From assembly GCF_027943255.1 (NCBI RefSeq), contig NC_072893.1, positions 6,324,001 to 6,388,000 on the forward strand: 64,000 bases of DNA, given 5' to 3'. This document shows, one piece after another, positions 9,585 through 21,112 of the stretch (positions are counted from its first letter, which is position 1; each line of letters opens with the position of its first letter). The DNA is from Anastrepha obliqua (Eukaryota > Arthropoda > Insecta > Diptera > Tephritidae). Under the pieces are notes generated by a model. That model was given only the letters and a program-made list of their open reading frames with translations. It searched no databases and was not told the origin of the DNA. The translations under genes were made by a program, and so were the position numbers.

Positions 9585-11448
9585 TAGCTAGATTCGAGTG
9601 CTCCTGATAGTATTTTTCAAATTTAACCCGAGTTTGTATTGAATTTTTAGGGAACTATGGTTAATAGTACTTGAACAAACCCCGCATATGACGTTTTTGC
9701 TGCCGTTGCTGTTGTTGTTGTTATTACTACATCGATATGTTGTGTTTTTTTCTTGCTTTCAGCAACACTCACTCATCTGAAGTCATTCCGTGCCATTTTT
9801 TAATATCTTCAAAATTTATTACTTTTTTGATTTTTTTATATTTTTGTATTTTGTTGGCAAGTAAGCTTTTGTTTGATCACAATGCACTCAAATTGTATTG
9901 TTTATTGAGCCAAATATGACACACAATGGACGCTTTATTGCAATTACATACAAATGCAGGCACATAACTGAATTCACATCACTTTTCTCGTACGTAACAA
10001 CTCATCAGAAATCACTTTTCCATTTTTGTCTTTGTTTGATCATTACGTCACTCTATCGCGTTGGCTCTTGGCTGCCTTTCGCACATTTTCAACGACGTCA
10101 CTCGATGACGTCAAACCGCACCTGATTATACATTTCACTAGCGGAAAGTGATCGATCTTTTGTGTGCTCCGAATATAAAACAAATATTTATTTGTTTGCC
10201 TGCGTGCCGCTAAAAAATTTCGCCAAACTTTTCGCACAAAAATGCCTATAATTAATGAATAAATGATCGCGAATCTGCCGGTGCTTTGTTGACGCTTTGT
10301 ATCCGACTGTTGACTAAACCGAGCTGCAGAAACAGATTTCAAAAATAGGTACGCCAGAGAGATACACCCGCAGCGATGTGCTCATACAGACATACTATAG
10401 GTAAGAACACATTCATACGCACACACACATACATACATACAGATATGTCTGTAAGTCAACGTGAAAGTCACCACGGCCCAACCGCAGCAGCCACAACAGA
10501 CACTCAGCCGTTCCGAAGCAGCTGTGGTCACATTTGTTCGTTTATCTGCGGATCGCACATTTTTATATCTGCACTTAACAGCGCGCGAGTGGATAGCTGG
10601 TGCCTACCTACCTATGTATCTACTCGTATATAGGTGGACTGCGGTATGTATGGATGTGCGTGTATGCTGGCTGTTGACTATTCCAACTCGCTCGCGACAC
10701 AAAGGTGAATAGTTTCTATGATCGTGAGTGGCGATCGCGCGGCCGTATGACTCAACCCCTTGTGCGCCAAAGTGAGCGGGGCCCTATTTCAAGAGGTGTG
10801 AGTTCAATGGAAACGTTTTCAGCAAAAGCTGAAGTCTACAAAACCGTGACCAATTTCATTATTCAATGCTAATTATAGTATATGAGGCACAAAATAATTT
10901 CCCGGTGATTTCGATCAATTTGCTATTTTATATCATGTGACGCAAAATTAATCACCCAATTTCGTTTTCGAACAACGTTTCTATAAAATAAAATAAAAAA
11001 AAACAATGATTTTATGATTTTATGATGGAAATCTTTATTTTGACCTATAAAAACAAAACAATGGCGCGCGCTCAGATGTGTTTATACTACAGCTGCCTAG
11101 TTTTTGAGTCTTAAATATGTTTGACGAATGACACCATTTGCAAAAATTAACTCTTTCAATAGGATGATTCATTTTGTGCCATCTTATATTATAATGAGTT
11201 TATAATGCTCCAGTGCGACTTTACATACTGGAGAGTGATTGAACCCTGCACTTGAACAAGAGTTATTCTCGCTGGATTCAACTTATACTTTTAACGTGAA
11301 AATTTATTTGGAAAAGCTTTCATACTAAAGCCCTGTCAGAATTAATATCAGGTAGAGTAAAAAGCTCTGAATGGTTTTCGTTAGTGGTCTACATTGCATC
11401 TGTAAAACTGCATACCCGTAACAGTAATGTTTGAATAAAACAAAACAG
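9585..11448. other. non-coding, few repeats, no gene seen
   Basis: No supported coding region. CA/TACA simple repeats lie near 10410-10445. A cluster of CRE-like octamers at 10043-10113 is listed separately. The interval 10450-10830 is GC-richer than its surroundings but has no long frame with coding character. This stretch and 22.6-24.4 kb are the largest TE-poor blocks. Confidence 0.45.
10043..10113. promoter_or_regulatory. cluster of CRE-like sites
   Basis: TTACGTCA (10043-10050), CGACGTCA (10093-10100) and the perfect palindrome TGACGTCA (10106-10113) lie within 71 bp. TGACGTCA is the established binding site of CREB/ATF bZIP factors. There is no evidence of a promoter next to it, so a regulatory role is only a possibility. 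Confidence 0.3.
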
Positions 11449-11740
11449 AGTTAAATCTCAGGCAAATTTATTTTATCTCCCCTGGTAGGCCGACGAAGGG
11501 CCTTCGTTGCATTCTCTTTGATCTCCTCTATCGACTGAAATCTCCTTCCACGAAGTGGTAACTTTAACTTGGGAAACAAAAAGAAGTCGCACGGGGCCAT
11601 ATCAAGTGAATTCGGTGCTTGCACGATGGTATTTACTTGGTGTTTGGCCAAATAATCCAGCACCATTTGGGCTCGGTGCGATGACGTGTTATCATCATGC
11701 AAAATACAAAAATTGTTTGCCCGCATTTCCGGCCGTCCAC
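11449..11740 (-). mobile_element. mariner transposase C-terminal remnant (DD34D)
   Basis: An open frame on the minus strand encodes ILHDDNTSSHRAQMVLDYL and then MAPCDFFLFPKLKLPLRGRRF, followed by IEEIKENATKAL. By my count 34 residues separate the two Asp, the DD34D mariner signature. Only about 90 C-terminal codons remain; the stop falls at about 11450. The HTH half, the first Asp and both terminal repeats were not found. The family differs from the copy at 1726. Confidence 0.85.
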
Positions 11741-12067
11741 TACTAGTGTCTACTAATAAACCGATGGCGCTAAAAAGTAAGAGATGTGTGTCTTACAGTC
11801 CTACCAACAGGAAAAAAAATATGGACCGGTTCCCACGGTTCTGATGATAGGGTATAAATTCTATATATTATAGTATATATAATTGAGGTAGACGTACATT
11901 TATGCTCAAACCAACCGTCTTTGTTTTGGTGTGGCATGTGAAAAATATAAACATAAACAAGGTGTGTTGTGGTGAGGCGTATTTTTGCAAATGTCATTGA
12001 TAAAACCAACTAAGTAAAATTTTTAAGAAATAGGTGAAATATAATATTAAGCGGAAATTTTAAAAAC
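11741..12067. other. non-coding, nothing recognised
   Basis: AT-rich with a TATA-repeat-like patch near 11860-11885; no gene supported. Confidence 0.4.
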
Positions 12068-12530
12068 AAACAGGCGTAGGTTGAATGATGAACTTTTACT
12101 TTCTCAGCCAAGTGTTTCAACTGGGGCAAGATGATCAGCAGAGGACTTCGCAGAACGCCGCGCGAAAATAGAGCAATGAGAGTTTCGGAATTAATCAAAT
12201 CGAATATATAAGAAACTCTTGTATAGGGCTGGAAAACAAAGAGCATCGCAAGTTGTGCCAAAGCTGGGAGATGTTCTGAATGCATCTACAAAAGTTAAGA
12301 AATGCGTTGAATCAGACCCACCAGATGAAGCCTTAGCTATTTACGTTGATCGGGGTTCCACGAATAACTCCTATAAGGAACTCCTAAGGCACGCGGCTAC
12401 GAAAATATCAACAGGCAATATTTATACGATTTACGGCGTTTTGCGACCGCGATCTACCAAAAAGAGAAGCTACGCTAATACGCTGAGGTGCCTTTGCAAC
12501 ACAATGACTCCTTCTCGTTCTTTTTGTTTT
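12068..12530 (+). pseudogene. decayed coding sequence of unknown kind
   Basis: One frame can be followed for about 150 codons with only three stops, all in the first third. It reads SSAEDFAERRAKIEQ, then RAGKQRASQVVPKLGDVLNA, KKCVESDPPDEALAIYVDRG and ISTGNIYTIYGVLRPRSTKK. Residue composition looks like protein rather than chance: charged helices, and a DEALAIYVD segment followed by a Tyr-rich motif. I do not recognise it with confidence. The DEALAxxVD...YxxxYxxV pattern loosely recalls uncharacterised arthropod proteins linked to mobile DNA. No terminal repeats were found. It lies between two mariner relics. Confidence 0.4.
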
Positions 12531-12854
12531 TAAGGATGTTTTTGCATATTGTAGTGTAAAGTTGTCTGTAAATGTGCACCAATTTTTGTGTTGATATGTC
12601 CCGAATTTAGATTATCGAGCGCTGCTTCTTAGTGCACTTATGCCTTTACGAGCCTACGTCGGCGATGGAGAAGAGCTGGTTTAAGAGGAATGAGCCACAA
12701 CTTCGCTTTTTTGCGTCGTCATGTGGAATTTGAACTGCTGTAAAAGATTATCTAAGCAGAGAAAAAATATGCACGTGCAGGAGCTGTCTGTTATTTGGCT
12801 AAATGACAGTCCAGAATATTGTTAACAAGCGCGCGGAAGCATTTTACCGAGCGT
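12531..12854. other. non-coding, nothing recognised
   Basis: No supported feature; it may include the 5' part of the element that follows. Confidence 0.35.
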
Positions 12855-13652
12855 AAACGCGAAAAAAGAAAATCATTAATGGATTTCATACGTAATAGTG
12901 TGATTGCATTATATTTGGCTGGAAAATCACAACCAGCGATAGTTCGTGAGCTTGAGCACCTTGAAGTAAATAAAGCTTTTGTTTATCGCAACATTACTCG
13001 TTACAATGATACCGGTAGCATCGATGGAATTGCTTATCAAAAGACTGCAACGTCACGTGAAATGGTTCAAGAAGTGAAGAAGGGACTTGAGCGAAATCCC
13101 CGACGAAGTGCCAATCAAATGGCGAAAGAACTTAACGAAAGAAAATATTTGCCTGTAGCATCCGCCGCATACTGAAAAATGATCTTAAAGTCAAGCCTTA
13201 CATCATAGCAGCAACAAGTCAGAATTGAGAGGGTGAAGGAGTTGCTTCGCTTGACGGAAAGCAGTCAATTTTCGAACATTGTGTTTTTTGACGAGAAAAT
13301 TTTTAAAATTGACCAATTTGTAAACTAGCAAAACGATAGGATTTATTTGACCCACCGTTCATACGAGAATTTAAGTCATCGATTGCCCTCCAGTAAGCTG
13401 CACCCGCCACACGTAATGGTTTGGGACGCAGTAACCGCGAATGGGCGCTCTCCAATTGTTTTTATCGAGCCTGGCCATTGGAGAGCACGGTCCGAACAAA
13501 ACGATTCATTAGTCTCAAGACGCTGAAAAGAGCCATTGGCCGTGAGAGGGCCAAAATGCCTGCAAATCACATTCGGACAGCTTGTGATTCGTTTCTCGAC
13601 CGTCTTAAGGTCATAATAGTTAAGGCAAAAGGTGGTCACATCGAGCAAAAGT
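12855..13652 (+). mobile_element. mariner-family transposase relic (maT/CEMAR-like)
   Basis: The start at ATG 12879 gives an HTH domain (DFIRNSVIALYLAGKSQPAI ... FVYRNITRYNDTGSIDG), a second HTH with ERNPRRSANQMAKELN, and then, through frameshifts, QQVRIERVKELLRLT, the first catalytic block VFFDEKIFKI and PHVMVWDAVTANGRSPIVFI. The segment that should hold the second and third acidic residues is deleted near 13490. The C terminus returns as LKTLKRAIGRERAKMPANHI ... GGHIEQK-stop (13650). The two-HTH layout and the VMVW block are those of mariner relatives of the maT/Tc-like type rather than DD34D mariners. Dead. Confidence 0.78.
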
Positions 13653-15659
13653 AAATTCATTCTTAATTTTGTATTATTCACGCATTTTTTACTTTGAATT
13701 GAATAAAAGTAATTTTCCAAACTAAATGTATGGCCTTTTTAATTGCTTACACTTCAAGTGCCGGACTCTGTGCACTTTTTTGCATTATACTTTCGCATTA
13801 AACCTGACGATGCAGTCTTCAAATGCCAGTGGTCTTCAAAGCTTGCAAGCCAGCTTCAATACTGGTATAAGAAATGCTTTTAGAATACTTTTTTTATTAA
13901 TTTACGTTTCTTGCTAAGTCTGCCACTTTCTAACGAAGAGTTCCTTAAAGTAGCTTATAGCGGCTAGACCCGGACATTCATACAAGAAATTTTGCACGGT
14001 TTTCGCAAATAAAAAAATTAGTAGCAAAAAATATGAACCATCCTAACTTACGGGTGAGGAAAGTTTATTCACCATAAACAATTTAAAAGCCACGCAGGAA
14101 ACATGCAACATCACTCACTGTGCTTCGACCTCGCTCAACAAAAACGTGCCAATTTGTTATTGATAACAAAAATAATGTGTCGACTTCCCTGTATTTACAC
14201 CAACATAAATAAAGTGCACAATTTTTTCCTGCATTTCACTATGCAAATGCATACGAAATGCACGCCCAACATTACATGTTACAGCTGCACGTGTACATGC
14301 CACAGGCCAGCTGCCACACGCAGCGCTTCTGACATATCCCACAGACGTGTGTAAATATGTTTGTGTGTGTTTGCTGCAAATATATATTTTTAAAACGCAA
14401 AATTATTAATAAATCACTATTTTTAGATGCGGCGTTTGCTGCTGTGCTCAAGTGGATGAGAGTGAGTGTGTGTGCGTGTGCCCGCGGCGGTCGTTTATTA
14501 GCCTTTGCGGTGGGTCAGTTGCCAAAAGCGGCAGTTGAGCTGACTGAGCTCGAAGGCGCGGAGAGGCGATGTGTGTGGGCGGAATGCGGAAATTATGGAT
14601 TTGCGTAAAAGCAATGGGCGCATATCAATGAACTCGAACACAAACGCATTCGCACCTACACTCGCCGAGAAGGAGTGGAGAAAAGCCTACATGTAAATAA
14701 GAGATTTGTTTATAATCCCTTTGCAAGTACAAAAAAATACCATAAATAAATTGAAAGCAGTGAACGGAAATATTTAAGCGCAGAACGGGTGCTTTTTGGT
14801 GGTGTAAAATCTTATTTCTGTAAAATTCTATTCGCCAGAGTATGTAACAAAAATGTTAAAAACAGGTGATTACTTGGATTGCTGGTCTGACAGGCTTCTG
14901 CCGAAAGTTGTGCACATATAAAAAATCACCCGTTTTATACTTATACATGTCTGTATGTATATATGAATGCGCTTATAAACGTGTACATTTGTGTATTTCT
15001 AATTATCTGTTTTAGATGGATGATTTTATGGCAGTCCTGGCCCCAATCGCAGCGCGTCAGGTGTGACGTCGATTGGTAATAATTCAGTATTAATTTGATA
15101 AGGCTACGAGTATAACAGTAAACAAATACCCTCAACTCATTTCATGCCAGCTCCAATTTATGTAAACATCTATGCTTCAGCTGGAAGTCTGCTTTTGTGT
15201 CACATGGCAGAAGCCATCAGCGCAACATATCAATGACTGGTGGCAAGAAGGGCGGCAGTAAAAGTAACAAATTACGCTGGCGCAAGAAAAAATTAAATAA
15301 ATACTATATACTTGTGTTGTTATTGTGCTTGTGCCATTATTGTACAAATATGAATATCTGTAGTTGTATGCGGGCACAATATATTTATGAAAAGGGTGGT
15401 TAGGGTGGTTCAACTTTTGCGCGATTTTTTCTTCTTCTTATTCTTCTTCCTTGCTTTTGTGCCGTTTTACTTGGCGTCAGCTCTCCTAGCTCGTAATCGT
15501 CCAATTTTTCGATCTTGGCTCGTTTCGGTGTTTAAATTCGCACGTTTCATTTTGCTTTCGATCTGCTTCGCCTTTGTATTTTGGGGATGTTTACACCTTT
15601 CTTTATCATATAGGAGTCAGGCTTCCTCTGGACATGACCATACAGCTCTCTTGTATTTT
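13653..15659. other. non-coding, no gene seen
   Basis: No supported coding region. A short inverted repeat (AAAACAGGTGATTA at 14859 and its imperfect complement at 14924-14938) could form a hairpin or be a tiny MITE. CA-rich and TG-rich patches occur at 14357-14480. Confidence 0.45.
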
Positions 15660-16255
15660 TCTGCTCAATCGGCGCGATTGTAACGCTTCCACGAATGTAC
15701 GGTTTGATAAATGATACTGCCTGAAGAATACCTCGGCCACTCATTGGGAAACGCCTAATCAACTGACAGCGAGATTCGTATGATGGTTTCGGGTCTGAGA
15801 AATAGAGTGAACGTAGTGCGAAACGCGAAATTTTTGGAACCCTCTCCACTCGATGTATATGGACGGCGAAGATGATTCCACTTCATCCCCCAGACAGCTT
15901 GTGCAGAAAGAACTAGAGGCAATCCCAATCTCGCCTCTTGGATACCTAACAGACAATGCCCGGTAAGGATATCCACCAAATTCAAGAACAGCGGATTTTG
16001 CGTTCTTCTGATTTTGCGTTGAATCCGTCTCCGTGTTACCTTGTCTTGCCAGCTCATTAGCCCATCAGTTTCTTTTAGGTATTAGTATAAATGTGAAGAT
16101 ATTTCATGTGCTTTTATGTTGGAAAGGTCAGACTGGAGATGATGTCAGTCTAATATGGGTACACGACTGCGTGGTACGGTCACTAAACAAGGTATCAGAC
16201 TCTAATTTAGGTTTGCACCTCGTTGACATCTGCCCACCTCAGTGAACAATACTTT
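15660..16255 (-). mobile_element. LINE C-terminal remnant
   Basis: Minus-strand reading with two frameshifts gives the end of RNase H (WANELARQGNTETD near 16060) and then the LINE C-terminal domain: NPLFLNLVDILTGHCLLG and a CxxC block (FCTSCLGDEVE, about 15880-15905). Downstream similarity fades and the 3' border is uncertain. Related to but distinct from the pieces at 16802 and 31529. Confidence 0.6.
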
Positions 16256-16801
16256 TTACCACACTCGGAATTACAATTTCTGGATAGAAACCTCTGATCT
16301 AAATCGATTTAGAAATTGTATAGAATTAGTTGAGAATAAGTTTATTAACCTGGGAATATACTCCAATAGAAGTTGAAGATGTAACGGACAAACATGTGCC
16401 GGCATCATGCCCAGCACCGATACCTAAACGGGGCGTACTTCTGGGAAAACATATTTTACCAGATGTGGAAATTAAACTCAATAAAATAGTACCAATACTG
16501 AAATTAAAGGAGGAAGTTGTGCCCAGACAAATATTCTGAATCTAAATGGGGGTAGATATTTCAGGCTGTTGTACTAAAGTCCTTCAGAATAGTAATAATA
16601 ATAATTAGGTGCCAACGCAATCCATTGGTTGTTTGGAAATAAATATTCAGCTGGTTTCAAACAATTTCTCAAGAGACTAAAAAGTACCCTATTCGCGCTA
16701 ACGTTAATTTGAATCTACCTAAGGTTTTCGCTATGAATTATTCAAGGCAATTTCTTGGCTCCTTTCTTTTTACGACAAAAGATTGTATATTAGCGGCCCC
16801 T
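16256..16801. other. non-coding, nothing recognised
   Basis: No supported gene; a short ATT/AAT repeat lies near 16590-16605. Confidence 0.4.
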
Positions 16802-17560
16802 TTAGATAGATAAGTGAAATGGTGGAAGTGCCAGTCTGGCACGCCTCAAGTAGCACTAAAGCGCCGTTTTGGTACCTTTATGATACCTCCAACAGGCAGA
16901 TATCTACAGCCAGCCAGAACTGTTGATATAATGGAGAAGATTGATTGGATTTCGGTTGGCGCGCTGCCCTAGGCTGTCGAACAAAGGAGCTCTCAGTGAC
17001 CTTAGTCGTCTAGCTGCTAAGCCCGGACATTTACAGAGAAAGTGCTCTACAGTCTCCTTCTCTAAAAGATCCCCACAGCTTCTGCAATGCGGGTTAAATG
17101 GCAACCCTTGCTTTTCCGTGTGTGTGCCGATCGTCCAGCGATCGGTCAACACAGCTACGAGTTTGTAAATTGAATGGCGAGAAGTTCAAAGGACTTTCTG
17201 AGTTCTTCGTATATTGTACTGGGGCCAAAGGGTTTTCGAAATAGCACATGAAGAAATGGAGCTCCATCTGCGCTTTCCTGAGAAATAATTTGTGCAATTC
17301 CCCTTTAACAGCTGTCAGGGGGATGCCGATGACCGGATAGGAGGTCTCTGAGGCCAATTCAGTCCCCTTCCTGGCAGCTCATCAGCAATTTCATTTGCCT
17401 CTATGTTCCTATGCTCTGTAACCCTGATCAGAGAAATGTTACCTGCACAGCCAAGAGATTTGATCTCTTCCTTACAGGAGTTTACTAATTTCGTTCTGCT
17501 CCATGGCATCGTCAGACGCTCCTGCATTCCCTAAGCATTTTGCATGCCTGCGGGTGCTTA
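16802..17560 (-). mobile_element. LINE 3' end with TAGA/TAGG-type tail, family Z
   Basis: The minus strand carries the RNase H end (ISLIRVTEHRNIEANEIADEL, 17440-17350, the GHRxxxGNExAD block with changes), a partly deleted linker, and a C-terminal domain with cysteines and histidine spaced as a zinc knuckle (CRSCGDLLEKETVEHFLCKC, 17085-17030). It ends in LLHYINSSGW. The tail in element sense is a TCTA/TACC repeat at 16802-16812. It aligns along its length with the longer copy at 36300-37940. Several frameshifts; 5'-truncated. Confidence 0.8.
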
Positions 17561-17647
17561 GGGATAAATAATTTGAATCGGAGTCACTGAGCGCACCAGA
17601 CAACAAGTCATCCTCAACTTCTTCAAATAACCCTTCGGCTCATTTTA

Positions 17648-17681
17648 CTTTATATATGTATACATATACATATACATATAA
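17648..17681. repeat. TA/CATA-rich microsatellite
   Basis: Interrupted TATACA/CATATA repeats of about 34 bp. No element border was recognised beside it. Confidence 0.6.
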
Positions 17682-17819
17682 ATTCTAGATGGAACAAAGG
17701 GTCTCAATAAATAAGTTAACATTTGATTTATTTAAAGTTAAGAATTTGATTTGTCGCCAAGTGCGACTATCTCTGCTTCCATTAGTCATCTCCACGTGCT
17801 AGATGGCCTACGACATCTC

Positions 17820-18360
17820 CGATGCCTTGCGGGTTCTAGTCTAGGGCAGCTTTTGTTATATCTCCTTGTAGTTTTCGCAGTGTGAGACCGATCCATTTCC
17901 ATTTCCTCCGTAGGATTTCAAGATGAACGGGCATATGCTTCGTTAATGCCGAGAGGTCGGTGTTAGTGATGGTATTAGGCCAGAAAACCTGAAGTGCTTG
18001 TATATCACACATTGTTGTGTTCCATGTCTCACACCCATACAGAACAACAGACTTTACATTAGATTCAAAGATCCTCAATTTCGTCTGCCTTGATGTCCAA
18101 AATACCAAATATAGCGGGACTCTTCGATATTCGTCTGCGAATTTCAGCTGCTGAGCCGTCACTTTTGTTGATGAGGCTTGCGAGATAGCAGTGTTTGCGC
18201 GCCCGCAGTGTTGATGCACAACATCTTTGTCTTCGCAATATTGATTTTCAACCCCACTTTCGTTGCACATTCGCTTACCACTTCGATCTTTGACTGCACA
18301 TGTGAGTTGTTGTGCGACAGCAGACATATATCGTCGGTGTAGTCAAGATCTTCAAACGTC
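17820..18360 (-). mobile_element. RTE-like LINE: RT palm to C terminus
   Basis: On the minus strand the reading starts at about 18350 with EDLDYTDDICLLSH, where YTDD is RT motif C with the catalytic Asp pair. It continues (SKIEVVSECATKVGLKIN with one frameshift) to TKLRIFESNVKSVVLYGCETW, VFWPNTITNTDLSAL, LEILRRKWKWIGLTLRK and GDITKAALD. This order of RT core, YGCETW and RRKWxWIGHTLRK is typical of RTE-clade elements, which lack RNase H. The missing 5' part and internal breaks make it a relic. It is the best-preserved RTE piece here and overlaps in protein position with 28060-28375. Confidence 0.82.
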
Positions 18361-19739
18361 GAAGGTCATTTTACTTTACTGCGCCAATGTATTGTTTACC
18401 ATAAATTAGCTGTTTTACACTGAATCCCACAATCGTTGTTGACGCCTTTGGTCTGACAATTGCCAGATGTGCCTCTGCCCTGCATTGTTCTACACTTTTC
18501 CTGCACTCATCGAACATATCAAATAATCGACTTCAGTTAAAAGTTTTAGGCCGACATACAAATTTTCTATGGCGAGTGAGCCAAAATAATACAATAAGCA
18601 AAAATATCCAAACACCCTAATATACATACGTACATCCATGTTGACTTATCTATTCATATTAAATTTGTTTGCTCTGGGACAAGTTGTTACACTGTTGGGT
18701 TCGCAAAATATAAATAAAGAAGTAAACAAAACGAAAACATTTTTATTAATAAGTGTAAGTGAAGCCCATAACTGGCATATTATCCTGTTAAGAAATATTG
18801 CACGGTTTGTCCGTCTTTGTGTTTATTGAATCGTTTTCATAGCTGTCCGCCATAATTTGCGCTCGACGTTTCATTCCCTTATGTTTTCCTCCCTTCGCTG
18901 CTTTCGCGGGTAAAATGATACTATCAAATCCTCAACGCTGGCCACTTGAGCGAATAGACGCACAGTAATGACGTCAAAGTTACTTGTATGTACTTGTATT
19001 TGTGTGCATATAAATATCAAATAGCAGCTCATTTAGCTGGTTGGGTGATGCGGATGCTTACGTCTATGAAAGATTTTCCAACACCTGACTTGCCATCATT
19101 AAAATGCTTCCGAAATAAGTCAGTTCTAAGGAAGTTTAGCAATCAAATGATTTTCTTCAGAGTGAGCTTGAATATAATTTTTCACGCATCATGGAACGAA
19201 GAAGTGACTCAGTGCATAAATGATAAAACTGACTGATTGATTTGCCCGGTAAAACAAAATTTTAAATGGATTAGAAAAGCTGAAAGAGAATGGATCATTT
19301 GGGGTTTACTTTTGCTGCAGGTTGCCGGTACATCTACCTTAACTTAATGTTGAACTCGTGGCGGCAAACCCACTTTATCACAAAGCGTCAGTTTCCAACA
19401 TTTCCCTTATTTTCGCACAGGGAAGAAAATAATGTTTCTAAGAGCATGCAACTCCTTGTTATAAATTCTCATTCTGGACTTTTCATATACCAACTTGATG
19501 AAAAAGAAGCAACCACCACATGAAGCTCTAAGTCAGCTGATTTGAGTTCTATTGTTTTTTGTTAGATTGCCAGATCTGTGATTAACATTTCTAGTAAAAT
19601 TCTATCGGCATTGCTTTACATTTGTAAAAGTTACATCGTCTTGAGTAAATTTGTCTCTGGACGTATTTTTGATTTCATTTTTTATTATCTTAAAAGTGGA
19701 TTTGAATTTGCAACAACGAGTTTGTATTAAATGTTGCGT
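18361..19739. other. non-coding, nothing recognised
   Basis: No supported gene. One further TGACGTCA octamer occurs at 18968-18975. Confidence 0.45.
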
Positions 19740-19978
19740 TAAAAATAGATTGAATGGTGCGAAAATCTTAAAATATTGGGAAACTGTTGCGGTAATAATG
19801 CTCTAAAGAAAGCGTCTGTTTGCAAGTGGCATGAACGCTTCAGAAGAGATCGCGAGTCCCTCGAGTACGATGGATGTAGTGGCAAGCTATCGACATAGAA
19901 AACTGATGAAAACTTCAATGATTTGAAAGAAAAGTTAATCAATAACCGCAAAGTAACTATCAGAGAGCTGGGAGATGC

Positions 19979-20770
19979 CAGAGAACTTGAACTTTCCCTA
20001 TGGATTCATTCAGCTGATGATCCGAGCTCAGACATGGTTAGAAGAGCTGGTCACAGAGGAAACAGACCTAATCCTTCTAACGAACAGACGTATCCCATTA
20101 GAAGTAGACATACAAGTACTCGATACCATTTTATCGACAAAAAAAGACTAATACCTGATCTAAAACAAGTGGGTAGAAAGAAAGCACGGTGAGGTTAACT
20201 ACAGTTCTCAGTTCTCACACAGTTTTTGTCCGGGCATGGGTCCTTTCGCAAGTATTTATGGCGAATGGGAAAAGTGAGCCTACCAAACTGCATATATGGA
20301 GATACTGAGTGTGATGATGCGGAGCACACCTTCTTTAAATGCGAGAGGTGGAACGTAGAGAGAACAGGTATGCAATGAGCTTTTGGTGTATTTACACCTG
20401 AAAAAATTATCGAGAAAATGATGGTAGACGAAGAGAAATGGAATGCCGTCGCAAATTTTGAGGAGGATATTATCCGAAACAAGAAGCATGAAAAGGAAAG
20501 TTATGCTGAAGAGCTTTGAGCATAGGTTTCTCAAAACAGGCGACCCTGGACGCAGGGTGAGTAAGTAAGTGTCCTTATTAGGACGCCATCTTGGCCCTCT
20601 ACCTCGAAGCAACACGGAAGCAGTCCCGGGGTGGAGGAAAAAATCCAAGAGAAGGGATATTTTTAGTGAAATCACCACACACGTAGTAGCGACGGTTACT
20701 ATATGATACGAAGGCATTTTTAACCCAACCTCACCACCAAAAAAAAAAAAAAACCAAAAAATTCAGGACG
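19979..20770 (+). mobile_element. R1-like LINE 3' half with A-tail
   Basis: Frames in succession read RLIPDLKQ (20145), LTQFLSGHGSFRKYLWRMGK (20205-20270), then a Cys/His cluster CIYGDTECDDAEHTFFKCERW (20288-20355) and NAVANFEEDIIRNKKHEKES before stops. The FLSGHG block followed by C-C-H-C is the C-terminal zinc knuckle of R1-clade LINEs. The unit ends in a 14-A run (20739-20752). It lies inside the mariner at 19740-22287, between its HTH and middle parts. The first 160 bp are not recognised. Confidence 0.7.
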
Positions 20771-21112
20771 CTGTAGTCAATGATATGGTTTGCACCGCCT
20801 TGCTCCAAAGTTTAGTCCAAAGGACATTAATTTTATGCAAAAAAAAGAGACCGCGTTGATAAGCCAAAGATATGATATCCAAAGTTCGATCCGAGCCAAC
20901 ATTCATCAAACGTATCATTACTGGAGACGTGGGCTTATGAGTACGACATGCAATCCCGTCAACAGACGAGTGAGTGGAGGCCTCCTAATGAACCAAGTCC
21001 AAACAAAATCGGGTCGTTTTCAGTCGAAAACGAAGCGATGTTCACGGGTTTTACCTGCCTTTGTAGGTATTGTACACTAGGAATATTTGCCAGAAGATCA
21101 GACAGCTAATAA

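Noticed and set aside
9690..9725. Tail of a retroposon
   Set aside because: Only a short GTT/GCT repeat without flanking duplication or adjacent element sequence.
15387..15683. Membrane protein of 98 codons
   Set aside because: The Phe/Leu run comes from TTC/TTT repeats; the opposite strand and the right-hand neighbourhood are LINE sequence.
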